A DNA stretch of 64,000 nt, taken from the NCBI RefSeq assembly GCF_040054535.1, contig NC_090791.1, positions 15,298,827 through 15,362,826 of the forward strand, read 5' to 3'. The position numbers and the translations under genes were made by a program. Position 1 is the first letter of the stretch. The number at the start of each line of letters is the position of its first letter. This document shows, one piece after another, positions 26,850 to 64,000 of the stretch. Source of the stretch: Antennarius striatus (taxonomy: Eukaryota > Chordata > Actinopteri > Lophiiformes > Antennariidae). Under the pieces are notes generated by a model. That model saw only the letters and a program-made list of their open reading frames with translations, was not told the DNA's origin and did no database searches.

Positions 26850-27502
26850 AGAGATGTATTGATAGAGTCGCCAGAAAGCTCCCATTGATGCAGTTTCCAT
26901 GAACCAGGATGCCTCTTCAGTTGTTACCCATTTCACAGATTCATAGTGACGGACCTGAAAAACACGGACAGACAAGGAACAGTGATTTTTTTGAAATTTC
27001 CTTCCACCTAAAAGAAAAATATTTATCTTACCTCATACTGGTCGGTCTTACACATCAGATCAAACAGGAGACATTGTTGAGTTTCAGAACAGAAAGGTAA
27101 CTGAGAGGAGTCTCTGAAATGAAAGCATTCACAGTAATCACAATTTAAAAGATCTGCAAAAATATGTGATCTTAAATTTCTCATATGCATTTTACTAGTG
27201 GGATGATAATGTTTGTTGGGTTTTTTTTACTGTAATTGTGGTCAAATGCAGATGCAGCTTTTTAAAATGGGAGTTAAATTCAGGTTTCTTACCCAACTCT
27301 GCTCTCAGTTGTTAAAACCAGCAGGAAACCAATAAGTCCAAAAAGATGCAACCTGAGATGCAACCTGAGACACACAAAATATTAAAATATTATGTTTATC
27401 CATATTTTCTAACATTCGTTCTCATTTCATTCTATTTTCAAAATACATTTCATGATTTTACTCTGACAATGTTTAAAATAGAACTAAAAATCATACTTAC
27501 AT
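25982..27502 (-). CDS. hebp2: Secreted SOUL-family heme-binding protein (HEBP2-like), complete
   Basis: SOUL/HEBP proteins bind heme or porphyrins; the role of this copy is unknown. Exons: 27502-27501 (A and T of the ATG, plus 5' UTR upstream), 27364-27293, 27113-27032, 26954-26849, 26646-26504, 26368-26208, 26081-25982. The frame is open throughout, giving 221 aa. The start codon is split by intron 1. The N-terminus (LFGLIGFLLVLTT core) is a signal peptide, followed by a Cys-containing linker. The SOUL domain then runs from YEVRHYESVKWV through RIDMTSPVIIKI, FLLPAEHQKNPPKP and AAGYNSP to MLNRHNEVWFVAEG, with an acidic Ser/Glu tail. These blocks correspond in order to human HEBP2. Intracellular HEBP1/2 lack a signal peptide, so this is a secreted fish SOUL type; the symbol is a nearest-family label. 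The intron 4 donor is the edge of a microsatellite. Confidence 0.88.
26754..26848. repeat. (CA)n microsatellite abutting a hebp2-like exon
   Basis: About 47 uninterrupted CA units on + (GT on the coding - strand). The first GT after the exon that ends at 26849 serves as the 5' splice site. Confidence 0.97.
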
Positions 27503-29249
27503 TGCGGCAGACTGGGTTCTGAGCGTCTGAGAATGCTTCGCTTGTGGTCTGGTCTGGTTTGGGACAAGATGGGTCCAGACTGACTTTTCATTCCAGCTTT
27601 TATTATGAAACTAATCTGGACACTCCCAGAACCCACAGCAAACTGACCAATGACAGGAAGAAACCAGGAGCTGAGGAGACATACAAAACATCCAGACACG
27701 TGCTTATATCTTGTGAGTATTTTCTGACTATATTTTAGAAGATCCTAAAATAATAATAAAAGTAGATGGTTCTGGAAAAAAATCCTTTTAACGGCTTTCA
27801 TAAAGAACAATTTAGAATGATGACTAATGATCTGTTTTTGTTGTTATTTAAAAAAAAAATTTTTTTTGTTTGTGGACTAACATTTGCATCAAGACATTAG
27901 GAGGAGACATGGAGGTGATGAAAGTTCACCTTTAAGAAAAATAAAAATAAATCAATGAACGGAACACTTGAGTTTGTAAAAACACTGATGGAATGCCACA
28001 GGAGACTCAAGTCTTTACTACTGGAACACGACTGACGCTCCTAATTCCCACAACCTACCATCACATGTATAGGATGACCTAAATAACCACCAATCAGACA
28101 CAAATGACTGAAGAACGAGACCATCAGAGACCACTAGAGAATAACTTACTTTTTCCTTTTAGTTGACACTGAACACATGATACCTGTTCTTTTATTTTAT
28201 AAATGTGAGGTTTTTTCCCCCATTCAAAAGCACAGAAACAAAAGGAAAATTCAAAGAAAAGATGAATGGTGCAGTCCCACCTTTCTACACAATTGAGAAT
28301 ATAGCTTTCCTTTGCGCTGTGTGGTTCAGCTTACATGGAACAAACAGCACACAAGTTGTCCAACATGTAATATTTAAAAATTTTTTTTAATCTATTTAGT
28401 AGTCAGCACATCTTTTTTCTGTCCAAACAGCATTTAGGTAATAGTTCTGAATGTAAATCAGTTTCAAATGATCAACATGATTAAGAACAAATAAAACTAC
28501 ATTTGCAAATGAAACCTTGGTTAAAAATCATAATAAGGACATTAAAAAATGTCAGGGTTGAGCAGACCAGAACTCTCTGGTCCTCAGATATGTGGACAGC
28601 ATTTTTCTTGATTCCAGAAACATAACAAGACAAAGATGTCAGATTTCAGCAAATCCCACGGTTTATATAAGAGACAGAAGGGAATGAAACATAAATGCTG
28701 ACACCGGGTTCAGTTGACTCTGATTGTACTGAAAGTGTGTCCAGACAGTGAGAAGTCTAATCTAATCTACGTTCAGAACTTTTAGTGTTTCTGGGAGGAT
28801 CTTCTCACCTACCTCTTTCTTCTCCTACAGAATGACCCTGGAATGCTTTGATTATCTAACAAATGGTTTCTACTATCTTGTCTGAATGCTTTGACATCTG
28901 AGATTTGTATTTTTATCATCCAGAACTTGAGCATGTAAAAACAGGACGTCAGTGTTAATCACATGTGAGAACATGCAGAACCATAAATATAAGTGATCTG
29001 ACTCCATTCTACTAGCTTAACAGTGAATGAACCTTTAAATTGCACATAAAGTGGTCACATGATTAAGCAAAACTCATATCTGTGCAAACAACACAATTAT
29101 TCGGCTAGATTGATTATATGATTGATTCTCTTAGCAATGTATGTAGATCCATTTTTTTTATTCAGCAATTATTATTAGATAATTATTAGATAATTGAGTA
29201 AATATCTTAATTAATAAATTCATTTTTCTTTATAGATAATTTAGATGGC

Positions 29250-29371
29250 AGTGGCGCATGTTTTTACTGCTGCCTGAGAGGTCAGCGGGTTCAAATGCGT
29301 TTTGAGGCTTTTTGTTGTATGTAAGGATGGATGGATGGATGGATGGATGGGTGGATGGATGTTTAAGTTTA
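29250..29371 (+). repeat. Truncated SINE-like tail with (GGAT)n array
   Basis: 'gcctgagaggtcagcgggttcaaatgc' carries a B-box-like GGTTCAAATGC motif and runs into GGATGGAT units (29324-29371). This arrangement is common at the 3' end of teleost tRNA-derived repeats. Confidence 0.45.
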
Positions 29372-30383
29372 AGACAGCGATAAAGGTATACAGTAAATAA
29401 AATACAGAAACATTATCAACAGGAACCCGAGGTTGTGAAAAAGTGGACACTGAGTAAGTGACAAGAACACAACATGGTGACATGGTGTGTTCTTGAAACG
29501 TATAGAAACAGACCATTCATCATAACATGTTGAAGTTATTCACTAATCAATGTTCACTTATCACGGCATGGAGTAAAATATGTGTTTTTTTCTTTCACTT
29601 TCTGCCATGTAAGGAAAAATGCCTGTTTGCTTTCGAACTGCTTCTTTGTGTGACAACTCACTCATTCCAACATGAACTGTACATACATGCAGTTTTAACA
29701 CCAGAAGTGCTTATAAATGTCAGTAATATTTACTGCTGCAAATTAAATTAAATTTATCGTGATTTCAATTTTGTTAATTGTGTCTGTTGTTTATAAAATA
29801 CTGTTTGTATTTTTATTATAATAATGCAAAATGGATGAACGTAGTTTTCTGCCTTTATGTGGGTGGCATTCAGCGCCATCATGTGGCCACGATGAGAAAC
29901 TGCAACAGCTTTGACAAATGACAGACTCGGTAATGACTGTCAGTCGTCCAGATCGTGGCAGATCTCTGTGTTTGATTTAAAAGCTGAATGAAGTTAATAT
30001 CTTAGAGCTTTGAGTCAACTGTAAGTCAGTCAAATGGAATCTGAAAATCCTGGTCGGGAACAAGTCTGAGTTTTACGTAGAGGACCGCTGATTTCGAAGG
30101 AAAGCCTTCTACTGTTGGATGGAAGGATTATGAGTCTTTACTACCATCTTGCGGTCATCAGAAGAACTGCAATATAATGTACAGTGTACGTAAAGCTAGA
30201 GTTAGACATTACCGGACTGTATTTACGGTAGTTACTTTCAAAATTAAAGGAAAAAAATTGAGGTATAAAAATCTTCACGTTATTGCCATTCTATACATAA
30301 ATACGTATCTGATAAGTGCTAATGTTAATGACTTCTCTTGTTGTAAAGCACAATGCACAGGAGCTTTAACTAAGTGAGAATCT

Positions 30384-30497
30384 TAAATAAATAAATAAAT
30401 AAATACATACATACATACATACATACATACATACATACATACATACATACATACATACATACATACATACATACATACATACATACATACATACATA
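30384..30497. repeat. (AAAT)n-(ACAT)n tetranucleotide microsatellite
   Basis: About five AAAT units followed by some 24 uninterrupted ACAT units. It produces a Met-Tyr-Val-Cys repeat frame on the - strand, which is not a gene. Confidence 0.96.
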
Positions 30498-31439
30498 AAT
30501 AAGCCAAGGCACTTTTGAAATAAAATGTCCAAACTAAAACTACCGCAGTGAACACAAACTACTCTATTACTACTGTCATAAGTGAAAATAATAAATTGAC
30601 TTCAACTATCAATGTTCTTTAAATGTGTACTAACTTAAAAATAAACAGTCAAATTAATTGTAAATTTCAGATTGTGCAGTGCGAGTAATATAATGTTTAG
30701 AAATTAAAAACAAAATGTAAGAATTTAGGTATTCATAAATATTTTCTTTTATAACATTTCTTCTTCAGGATGCAATGTTCCTGCAATCAGTCATTTGGCA
30801 GATTTTCTAAAAGTTACCTATGAAATTTGGTGAATGTTGGAAAAGTAAGGTATGACTCAAAAAACAATCAATAGATTATTGTAAAGATTTCACCTGAACA
30901 AGATTTTTTGTGTTCTTTTTAATCAATTTTGTTATTTAAATACTCCAATAATTTTCAAAGGGGGTGCTTGTATTATCATTAGCTTTGAATGCAATTCAAT
31001 CAAATACAGTATTATTACAAAATGTGATTTTGAAGGTCTAATATCTATTGTTACAAATAGCTTTTCTATTCAACACATTATCTTTTAATTTATAAGAATC
31101 GGTCGGATAATTACACATTCAGACTATAGATTACAATTATGAGGACAGTAATAGATCTACATTCCCCTTTAAAATATGAAACACTGAATTCAAGGAAATC
31201 ACTGAATTCAAGGACACAAAAATGTATTTCCCTATAGCTTTTATTATAAGTAACTTATTTTACAACTTTTGATGGTAGAAAGAAACACTGAAAAGTTTTA
31301 TGTACAATGATTTTGAACTACTATTCAACAAGTATAGTAATTAATAATGATAGAAAATACCTAGAACTGTTCTAATAACATAAGACCAATAAAATATCAG
31401 TCGCAGCCTCAGTTTCAAATAATGCTAAATGAAGTACAT

Positions 31440-33397
31440 TTTATTTTTGTCCTTTTTAGTACATAACAATCATTTTAGAAACATAAGACTTCTTAATCAA
31501 AGATCTACCCAGAACAAACATATTTACAAAAAGAAGTTGGAAGGTTGAAATGTACAAAAAACACTTAGTGTGACCTGGAAGGGAAGTTGAAACCAGTTAT
31601 ATATAAAAAAAATTAATAACCAAAAACAGAGACTGAGTCTATATTGAACAGGATAAAACAATGAACGACAGGTAAACTCAGTCTATGACACAGCTAGGGG
31701 CAGTGTTATGTCACCGCTTAAGTAGTAGCTAGGGGTGATGGCCTACTCTATGTCCAGGGTGTCACAAGGCATAAATGCAATGGTGTCTTATCAAGGTTCT
31801 ACTATTATTGAGTTGATGCCACAATGTGCTCAGAGAAGTACAGGATGATTTCTACTCTACACCCACAGCTCATGTGGGGGATAGTTGGTCGAACTATCTG
31901 AATATACCTGGAGGGGTTGCCTTCTCAGAATTTTGTCAAAGGTTAAAGGGTGTGACACTACATAGCAGCATCCTCTCCTTTGTTGTCTTCAGACAATCTT
32001 CTTGAGAATCTACTCCAAGGCCCTGGACTGGAAGCTACTGTGGATGCAGGGGAGACTCTCCCCGTACATACCATAAAACACCTCCATGAGGAGTGACACG
32101 GCCTAAGCAGCCACAGCCCAGCAGCCACGTGAACACTATTCACGGACACGCTCTGCTAGAGTCAAGATAAGTGTGTCCATGATATGAAAGATAGTCCTGG
32201 AATGTTTCCATTTAGTCCAGTGAAGGACATTCTGCAGACTCAACAATTTTAAGCCTCTCGGTGTCTCTCATCTTTGTGTTGGTGAAAGGCGTCCCAACAA
32301 TGCAGTCAAAATGAAGGAATGTTTGCAGGGAAGCGTGATATGAAATAGCAGCTGACAAGCATAGCTTAGTACATCTGAAGTGATGTTACAAAAGGTATCC
32401 ACAGTTTTCCATAAAAAGTAAAAACCAAACAGAAGAAACATAAAATTATAAAATTTTAAACTAATAAAAGGCAGTGAGAGGCCGATTTTAAAAAATCTTT
32501 AAGTGAAAGAAAACAAGCTTCCACACTGATGTATTACGTCTGGAGAACTGGTAAAAGTCAGTGAGAAACTACATAAAAACAAAAAAAATTACCACTAAAT
32601 CTCTGCTGATTAACATTGAAATGTCATGAGGAAGATGCCACCAGTACATTATAAATATCTATTGCAGTTAAATGTTGTATTTGACAAACAGTGACCTTTG
32701 AGGGTGGTCACCTGAAGTGCTCATCTACATTCTTATTTATAATACTCATATATAAAATATCAATTTGATCAAATCAGAACATACCACTACTGCTTAGCAA
32801 GTCGTAATATATATTTGCTAAACCCACTTTATCATTTTCACCACCTGTTGTTTTCCAGTTTTCTGTTAACTGGCCTGATGATGAATTATAACCCTTTAAT
32901 ATGCTGGCTAAATAAAAATACAGGACATATAAAATAGGAGGGGGCACACTGGGACAGAAAAAAGCAGTTCAGAGGCAAAAACAATAAATAAAAAATAAAT
33001 GAATTCCCTTCAACATTTCCCTCTTTTTTTTTTTTTCCTCATCTACTTTTTAAATGTTTGTTAGTTTCCAGGAGAGTATCCCTAAGTCTTTGAAATGAAA
33101 GACTTGGTTTTTCTTCATATACTTTTTTTTTAATAATAAAAAATAAGTCCATCTGTGACAGAATTACTTCATTAAATTGTCTGCTGTTTTTTTCAGACAA
33201 CACACATTTCCCTTTACTTTTCTTTTCTCTCTCTGCAAAATTCAATAGCAGACGATCTCAAGTGACAAACATTAGTCAATCCAAATCCAATAAAAATCTT
33301 GGAAAGAGGCTGACGCATATAAACACAGACAGGCCCAGGAGCCAGTCCACAAATTCTTTTACCCCAGGTCCCTTTTCAAGCAGGGGCCGTGAGATCT
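31440..33397 (-). other. notch3: notch3 3' UTR (probable)
   Basis: About 2 kb beyond the notch3 stop at 33398 without coding features. The nearest convincing - strand AATAAA is at 31440-31445 (TTTATT on +), with another near 31243. The 60-odd-codon frame at 31958-32149 has no family resemblance. Confidence 0.5.
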
Positions 33398-59001
<25,604 letters not shown>

Positions 59002-59252
59002 TTCGGTGGAAAAGTTTCCAACGTTTTAAGTTGGGCTTTTTAGTAGAAATACATCCTTTGAAAAAGTCCACATAAAAATGATGGCTCCAAAATCGATGGG
59101 GGTTTTTTCATCAAGTCAACCGGAAAGTTTAGGTCCCCGTCCAATATTATCCTCAGCAGCTCGGCCACGGCTGCTGTGATTCTCGATTAACCTCCTGGAA
59201 CTTTTCAAAAACTTTTCCTCCCAGATTTTCCCAGCGTCTAGTGTTACTCCGC
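59002..59252 (-). promoter_or_regulatory. notch3: Presumed notch3 5' UTR and proximal promoter
   Basis: This is the 250 bp immediately upstream of the notch3 ATG (59001), before a long CT microsatellite. No TATA box or canonical RBPJ site (CGTGGGAA) is visible, so the assignment rests on position only. Confidence 0.4.
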
Positions 59253-59407
<155 letters not shown>

Positions 59408-61714
59408 ATTGGGACATTGCTCACAGACAGCTACATTAAATGTCCCTTACAGTATAGTTATCATTAACAGTATTTCCAACTGCTGCCTTAACGCCAGGTA
59501 AAATTATGGTCAGCAAATAAAAAAAAACCCTAAATACTTAAAAAAAAAATTTAATAAGTAAGTGCTTTTGTGAGCCATTAGTTTTGATCTGTTTGCTAAG
59601 GCATGGAACCATTTCTATGTATGACACAGATGTACAGAATTGGAGTTTAGAAACATATTCAGGTGATAACAGCAAAATTAACCACAGAATGACCCCCACA
59701 GGAACTAAATTGTGGTTTCTCAGCAAGGTAACTGAGCTGGTGGTTTATATGTCCCCACATGCATGAGTAGTACTTTACACTTGGGATGCTCAATAACAAA
59801 GTCGTCATATTGCCTAAAGATCAATGTCTGCAGGTAAAATTGTTTTGTTTGCTGGAGTATAATAAGGCAAATTTCAGAGGACGGGAAGATAAAAACGGGA
59901 CGGGAAAAAATATTTCTGGAGCAGTTGAAAAACAACAGGACTCAGTTTAGAAATTGATTATCATGCTCAGAAATATAATCATTAATCCTCAATCTCTCAT
60001 AAAGGGAGATATATATTCTTCAAAGGGAACATCTCAGACAAAGAGTTCCAGATTATGTCTATTCAAAAGTAGCTTCTGTATTATTGCACTCAACTGGAAG
60101 GTGTCCAATGCTGTGCAAACTTACTTTGTTTGCATGATAAAACAGTTGGTGAATTGTGGATATAGAGAGTGAATTGTCTAAACATGATAGAATATAGTGC
60201 AGTGATTCCTATGCTTCCCACGGCCCATGCATGTGCCATGTTACAGCCTTGCTTTCTGCGCCTGTGGCGGTGGACTGATTTTCTGCAGCCGCTGTATAGT
60301 GCCTTGGTTGTCCCGCTGCACAGAGTGGAACGGGTTGCTTATCAAGACAATAGTCTTGATTTGAATTATAAAAGAAGTCCAGCATTATGACACAGTTTCT
60401 CTCAGCAGGGGAGGGCAGTACACTAATATTCAAACACTGCCCCTCCACCCTCATCCTCCTCCTTACCCATCACACTATTCCAATCCTGGCCTCGAATAAA
60501 TGACAAAAATGGGTAGGGCCTTGGCTGGTTTGAAGTTAAGTTCATTAGTAGATGTGATGTCATCTATAGGGGTTGGTGAAAAGGGCTGCTTAGGCTTTAT
60601 AGACACCTGCTTAATTTGGCATCAACTGTGTGCTGAAAGCTGGGCAGTGCACAATTTTTAATACTGTAGCTTCTCCAGTTTACCCTGCCCCTATATTTAC
60701 AAGTATCTTAATTGTAATAATTTCCTTTACAATCCTGATTATTGAGTTTAATACAACTTTCTATTCAGGATCACGTGGTTGCACTTGTTACTGTTGATGT
60801 ACTCACCTGTAAGTGAAAACCTGACAGAGCTTGGGAGAAAGATGTTAAGCAGTGATTTTACAAATGTATTCAACAATCTAGGTGTTTCATCTGGTTGTGA
60901 AATATGTCTCTCACCTTCTGGGTATGCATGTAAATGCAGCCCCAGATTTCCCTGGCAGGTGCTGGTGGTGTTTTGTCTAAAGTCCAGTTGGAGTAGGTCC
61001 CAAGGAGAGATTTCCCAGAGTGCACCGATACAGATAGTTGTATTTATAATACGTTGCTGTGTAGGTACTCAAAGTCTACAAATCCTTCATGCGCCACATT
61101 CCTCTAAAAAATTTTGAGGCCTTGATCAGTCACTAAAAAAAACAGCTGCTGGCTTCTTAATCTCAAATAATCTCTTCATAACAAAAATGTCAAAGTCAAA
61201 GCTGTTGTCAGTCATCACATTTTTTGTACAAAAAAATGCTCATAAAAGGAATGATTGAAATGTACTGACTTGATTGGGATGATTGATTAATCCAGACGTA
61301 TCTACAAGCAACAAAATATACTTTTCAATTATCAATTGTAAAAGCAAGTACACCACAAATACAGTCCATTTTGAGTATGTTCTTCTTTTCTTTTCCTTTT
61401 ATTTGTCACATGATACCTTGAAAGAGTTGAAAGAGTACAACTGAAAAACACATTAGATTTCTAATTGTTGTTTGTGTGATAGGCATACAATCTGTAGCAC
61501 ATAACTCAAATGAAGAGTCAATGAGAACATTTTATTTCTCATTGGAAGTGTCAGCCTTTCAGAAAAGAAAAATTACAGGCAGTGCAATTTCATCTCATAC
61601 ATACAACAACAGTAGCACAATGTGGTTTCTGTAAGGGACGTTTTTCTTTTTTCCTGGTAAATTGTATTATTCATGAATTCTTAATTATTTAAATTTTCAT
61701 CTCATCTCTTTCCA

Positions 61715-61983
<269 letters not shown>

Positions 61984-63164
61984 AGGAAAAATACTCAGTG
62001 TTGTTTGTCCTGGACTCAGGAGATAATCTCCAATCACACAAAGATATGACAGGTTAGGATTTCTAACTCTGCTCTCTGCTGGAAACAGAGTAACTCTCCT
62101 CTTTGAATAGTTGTTATGTTGCTTTTGGCTAATAGATGCAAATCTGGAAAATAGAATGACTGAATTCAATCAAGAATCTTACACATTTTAGATAGGAGCA
62201 GCCTCTCTAGTATCACCTCTCTGCTTTTGTATACTCAGCTGTACAAAGCAGTCTGTAATTCTCTCCAATAAGCATTTGATACCTTGGATAACTTGTACTA
62301 TTGTGACGCACATTGCTTACTGAAAGGCTTTTATTTAGTCCTGCATGTGAATGATACCGTGTGTTTGCAGAGTTGAGTGAAAGTTGACCACAGACTTTTA
62401 AGTGAAGACCACCCATGGGTAAAAGAGTAAAAAAATAGTATTGTCATGCTGTTACTGTTCTGTGTTCTCTCAATGCAGGGGAGCATGTCCATACACTACA
62501 CAGGTACTCTTGAAGCTACACTTTAAAAGCTAACAGTAAATTTGGAGGTTTAGCTATATTTTACATGAGATAACAATGGTGTAAAGATGAGTTGCAGGTA
62601 AGAATCTAGAATCTATTTGTTGTGTCTAACAAGTACCGTCCTTTCATATTTAGTGGCCTTTCAGTGCTAGCATGCTCCAAATGATAGGGGTGCGAACAGG
62701 CAGTGTTTGTGGACACACTGGACGTGATGACTTTACCGCCCAGGCCAGACTGATTTATATGGGAAAAGCCCTAAGAGCACCCACAGAGAGTGTGGAGAGG
62801 ATTAGTACCCCCTCTAAAAAAATGGTCATGGCCAATCAGTAGCTGAGACCCCCTACGGACAGATGTCAAAGCCAATTGCAGTGCCCTGATCAGGTTCATG
62901 TACAGATTTTACTTCTCTATCATAACTCCATAATTATATGTTTGCTTTTATTAAGGGTTTGTGGGTTGGCACTTCACCTTCAAATGTTGTGGGTTTCTGC
63001 AGTTTCTGCACACTTCTGATGTTGTCTCTTCAACTAGGTGTACCAACGGGCTCTGAAGAACATTTACAAAGACTTGTATCTTCCAGTGATGAGACTATTT
63101 AACTCTTTTTTTCCCTAGAAAACTAGGATATTTAATTAAAATAAGTCAATCAGTCAATCCATTA

Positions 63165-63345
63165 ATCAACAGTTTATTGTCGTGTGCACAACAAGCACAT
63201 AGAGCAGTCACTGGCAATGAAATACTTGTCACAGGCTCCCTCATACAATGCTTAAAAATTGGAGCAGTAGTAAGATAAGTATAGAGTCCTAAATATGTAT
63301 TACAAAAAAGTAGAATAAAATAAAATAAAAATGAAATAAATGGTG
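63165..63345 (+). mobile_element. Truncated dispersed repeat (LINE 3'-end-like)
   Basis: 'cagtttattgtcgtgtgcac', 'caatgaaatacttgtcacaggctcc' and 'ctcatacaatgc' resemble a common teleost repeat end ('tttattgtcatatgcac..caatgaaatgctt..gctcct..acaatgc'). An A-rich, AAAT-like tail follows (63310-63345). It is identified from memory of the repeat, and the family is not certain. Confidence 0.5.
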
Positions 63346-63807
63346 CGCAAGTTAACAATATTGCAGGCGCAGAACAATCTACAAGAACATTCTTCTATGC
63401 TTTTTGTCAGATACATTTAGTTTTTAAGAACATAGAGAAGAAAAAACTGTATTGTCTCTTTGTTGTCTCTGTGTTGTCTTTGTGTTGCCCTTGGTCTTCA
63501 ATATTCTAAATTTTGAATGAATTTTTATTTTTTATTTTTTATTTATTCAACCTGGACAGAGACATTTGTGTGATATCAGTCTTTGTTTCGTTATTGTTAC
63601 TGTTATCAGATCAAGTTGAAAAAGCAAACAAAACATGTAGATTTTGAAAGTATCCGCATTAAAAAACAATCCTCAAAACTTTCTTTTAGGCCCAGCAGTT
63701 CCAACTACGAGTTATCCATGTATTAAAGAAAAAAATGTTATGCTAGAATTTTAGTCTATAAAATGTATAAAAGTCTGTTACAGATGTAGAAACAAAGGTA
63801 TCCTGCT

Positions 63808-63883
63808 CTGAAAATTCAGCTTCCTAAATGATCACTGATTACTAATCACTGATCAGTGATCATTTAGCAAGTCAAATTTTCAG
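63808..63883. repeat. 76-nt inverted repeat / hairpin
   Basis: Two 32-nt arms match at 28 positions. CTAAATGATCACTGAT (63824-63839) pairs perfectly with ATCAGTGATCATTTAG (63852-63867), and CTGAAAATT (63808-63816) pairs with AATTTTCAG (63875-63883). The loop is 12 nt. The size fits a pre-miRNA-like stem or a tiny palindromic MITE; neither is established. Confidence 0.85.
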
Positions 63884-64000
63884 ACGCAGCCACTGAAGTT
63901 TGTCCAACCAAACTAAAGTAAGTGCGGTCGATTCTTTTTTACTCTTCTAGATTTACCTTGACCTGGATGACTGAAAGCCTACACACACGCGGGACCAGAT

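Larger units (their letters stand above)
27503..31439. other. Intergenic between hebp2-like promoter and notch3 3' end
   Basis: AT-rich DNA with no supported gene. The hebp2-like 5' UTR and promoter lie at about 27503-27620, where the - strand has a weak TATA-like 'cataataaaag' near 27600-27610. A repeat tail with (GGAT)n is at 29250-29371 and an (ACAT)n array at 30384-30497. I see nothing else recognisable. Confidence 0.6.

Noticed and set aside
29324..30497. GGAT and ACAT arrays as a CRISPR-like or satellite system
   Set aside because: They are simple tetranucleotide microsatellites without spacers.
31958..32149. 63-codon minus-strand frame downstream of notch3
   Set aside because: It lies in the presumed 3' UTR and has no family similarity or splice signals.

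Overview
The window is nuclear DNA of a teleost fish, most likely a compact percomorph-type genome. It carries multi-exon, intron-rich vertebrate genes with GT-AG introns, long dinucleotide microsatellites, a decayed Tc1-like transposon and tRNA-headed dispersed repeats of the kind common in teleosts. Four protein-coding genes can be assembled exon by exon, and in each case the reading frame stays open across every junction.

Layout: (1) 3108-18761 on the + strand is camsap3, the microtubule minus-end protein CAMSAP3/Nezha. Its first exon lies before position 1. Positions 1-3107 and 3371-10777 are introns holding a Tc1 relic, microsatellites and a GC-rich repeat-like block. (2) 21350-24488 on the - strand is a complete NR5A (Ftz-F1/SF-1/LRH-1 family) nuclear receptor, best called nr5a5. 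It converges tail to tail on camsap3. (3) 25982-27502 on the - strand is a small secreted SOUL/heme-binding protein (hebp2-like). (4) 33398-59001 on the - strand is a complete 33-exon notch3 of 2,477 codons. It encodes a signal peptide, 35 EGF repeats by my count, LNR/HD, transmembrane segment, RAM, ankyrin repeats, polyQ and PEST, and ends in a NOTCH3-type tail. Positions 59002-64000 are upstream or intergenic DNA with large microsatellites, a LINE-tail-like repeat and a strong 76-nt hairpin.

The paralogue names support each other. The Notch tail (SDWSDSTPSPA, MQVFA end) is NOTCH3-like, and the CAMSAP blocks match CAMSAP3. The human set CAMSAP1/NR5A1/NOTCH1 (9q), CAMSAP2/NR5A2/NOTCH2 (chr 1) and CAMSAP3/NOTCH3 (19p) predicts a third NR5A gene beside CAMSAP3-NOTCH3. 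Mammals lack it, and here it sits between the two. The genes do not form a pathway (cytoskeleton, transcription, heme/porphyrin binding, signalling); their interest is as a preserved ancient linkage group.

I see no evidence for a wholly new system. The best leads are the tight camsap3-nr5a5-hebp2-notch3 linkage; a splice donor in hebp2 made from the first GT of a 95-bp (GT)n microsatellite; a methionine in place of the usual valine at the Notch gamma-secretase S3 site; a GC-AG intron in notch3; a 33-nt in-frame microexon in camsap3; and the hairpin at 63808-63883. Exon boundaries come from reading splice consensus and frame by eye, with no transcript evidence.
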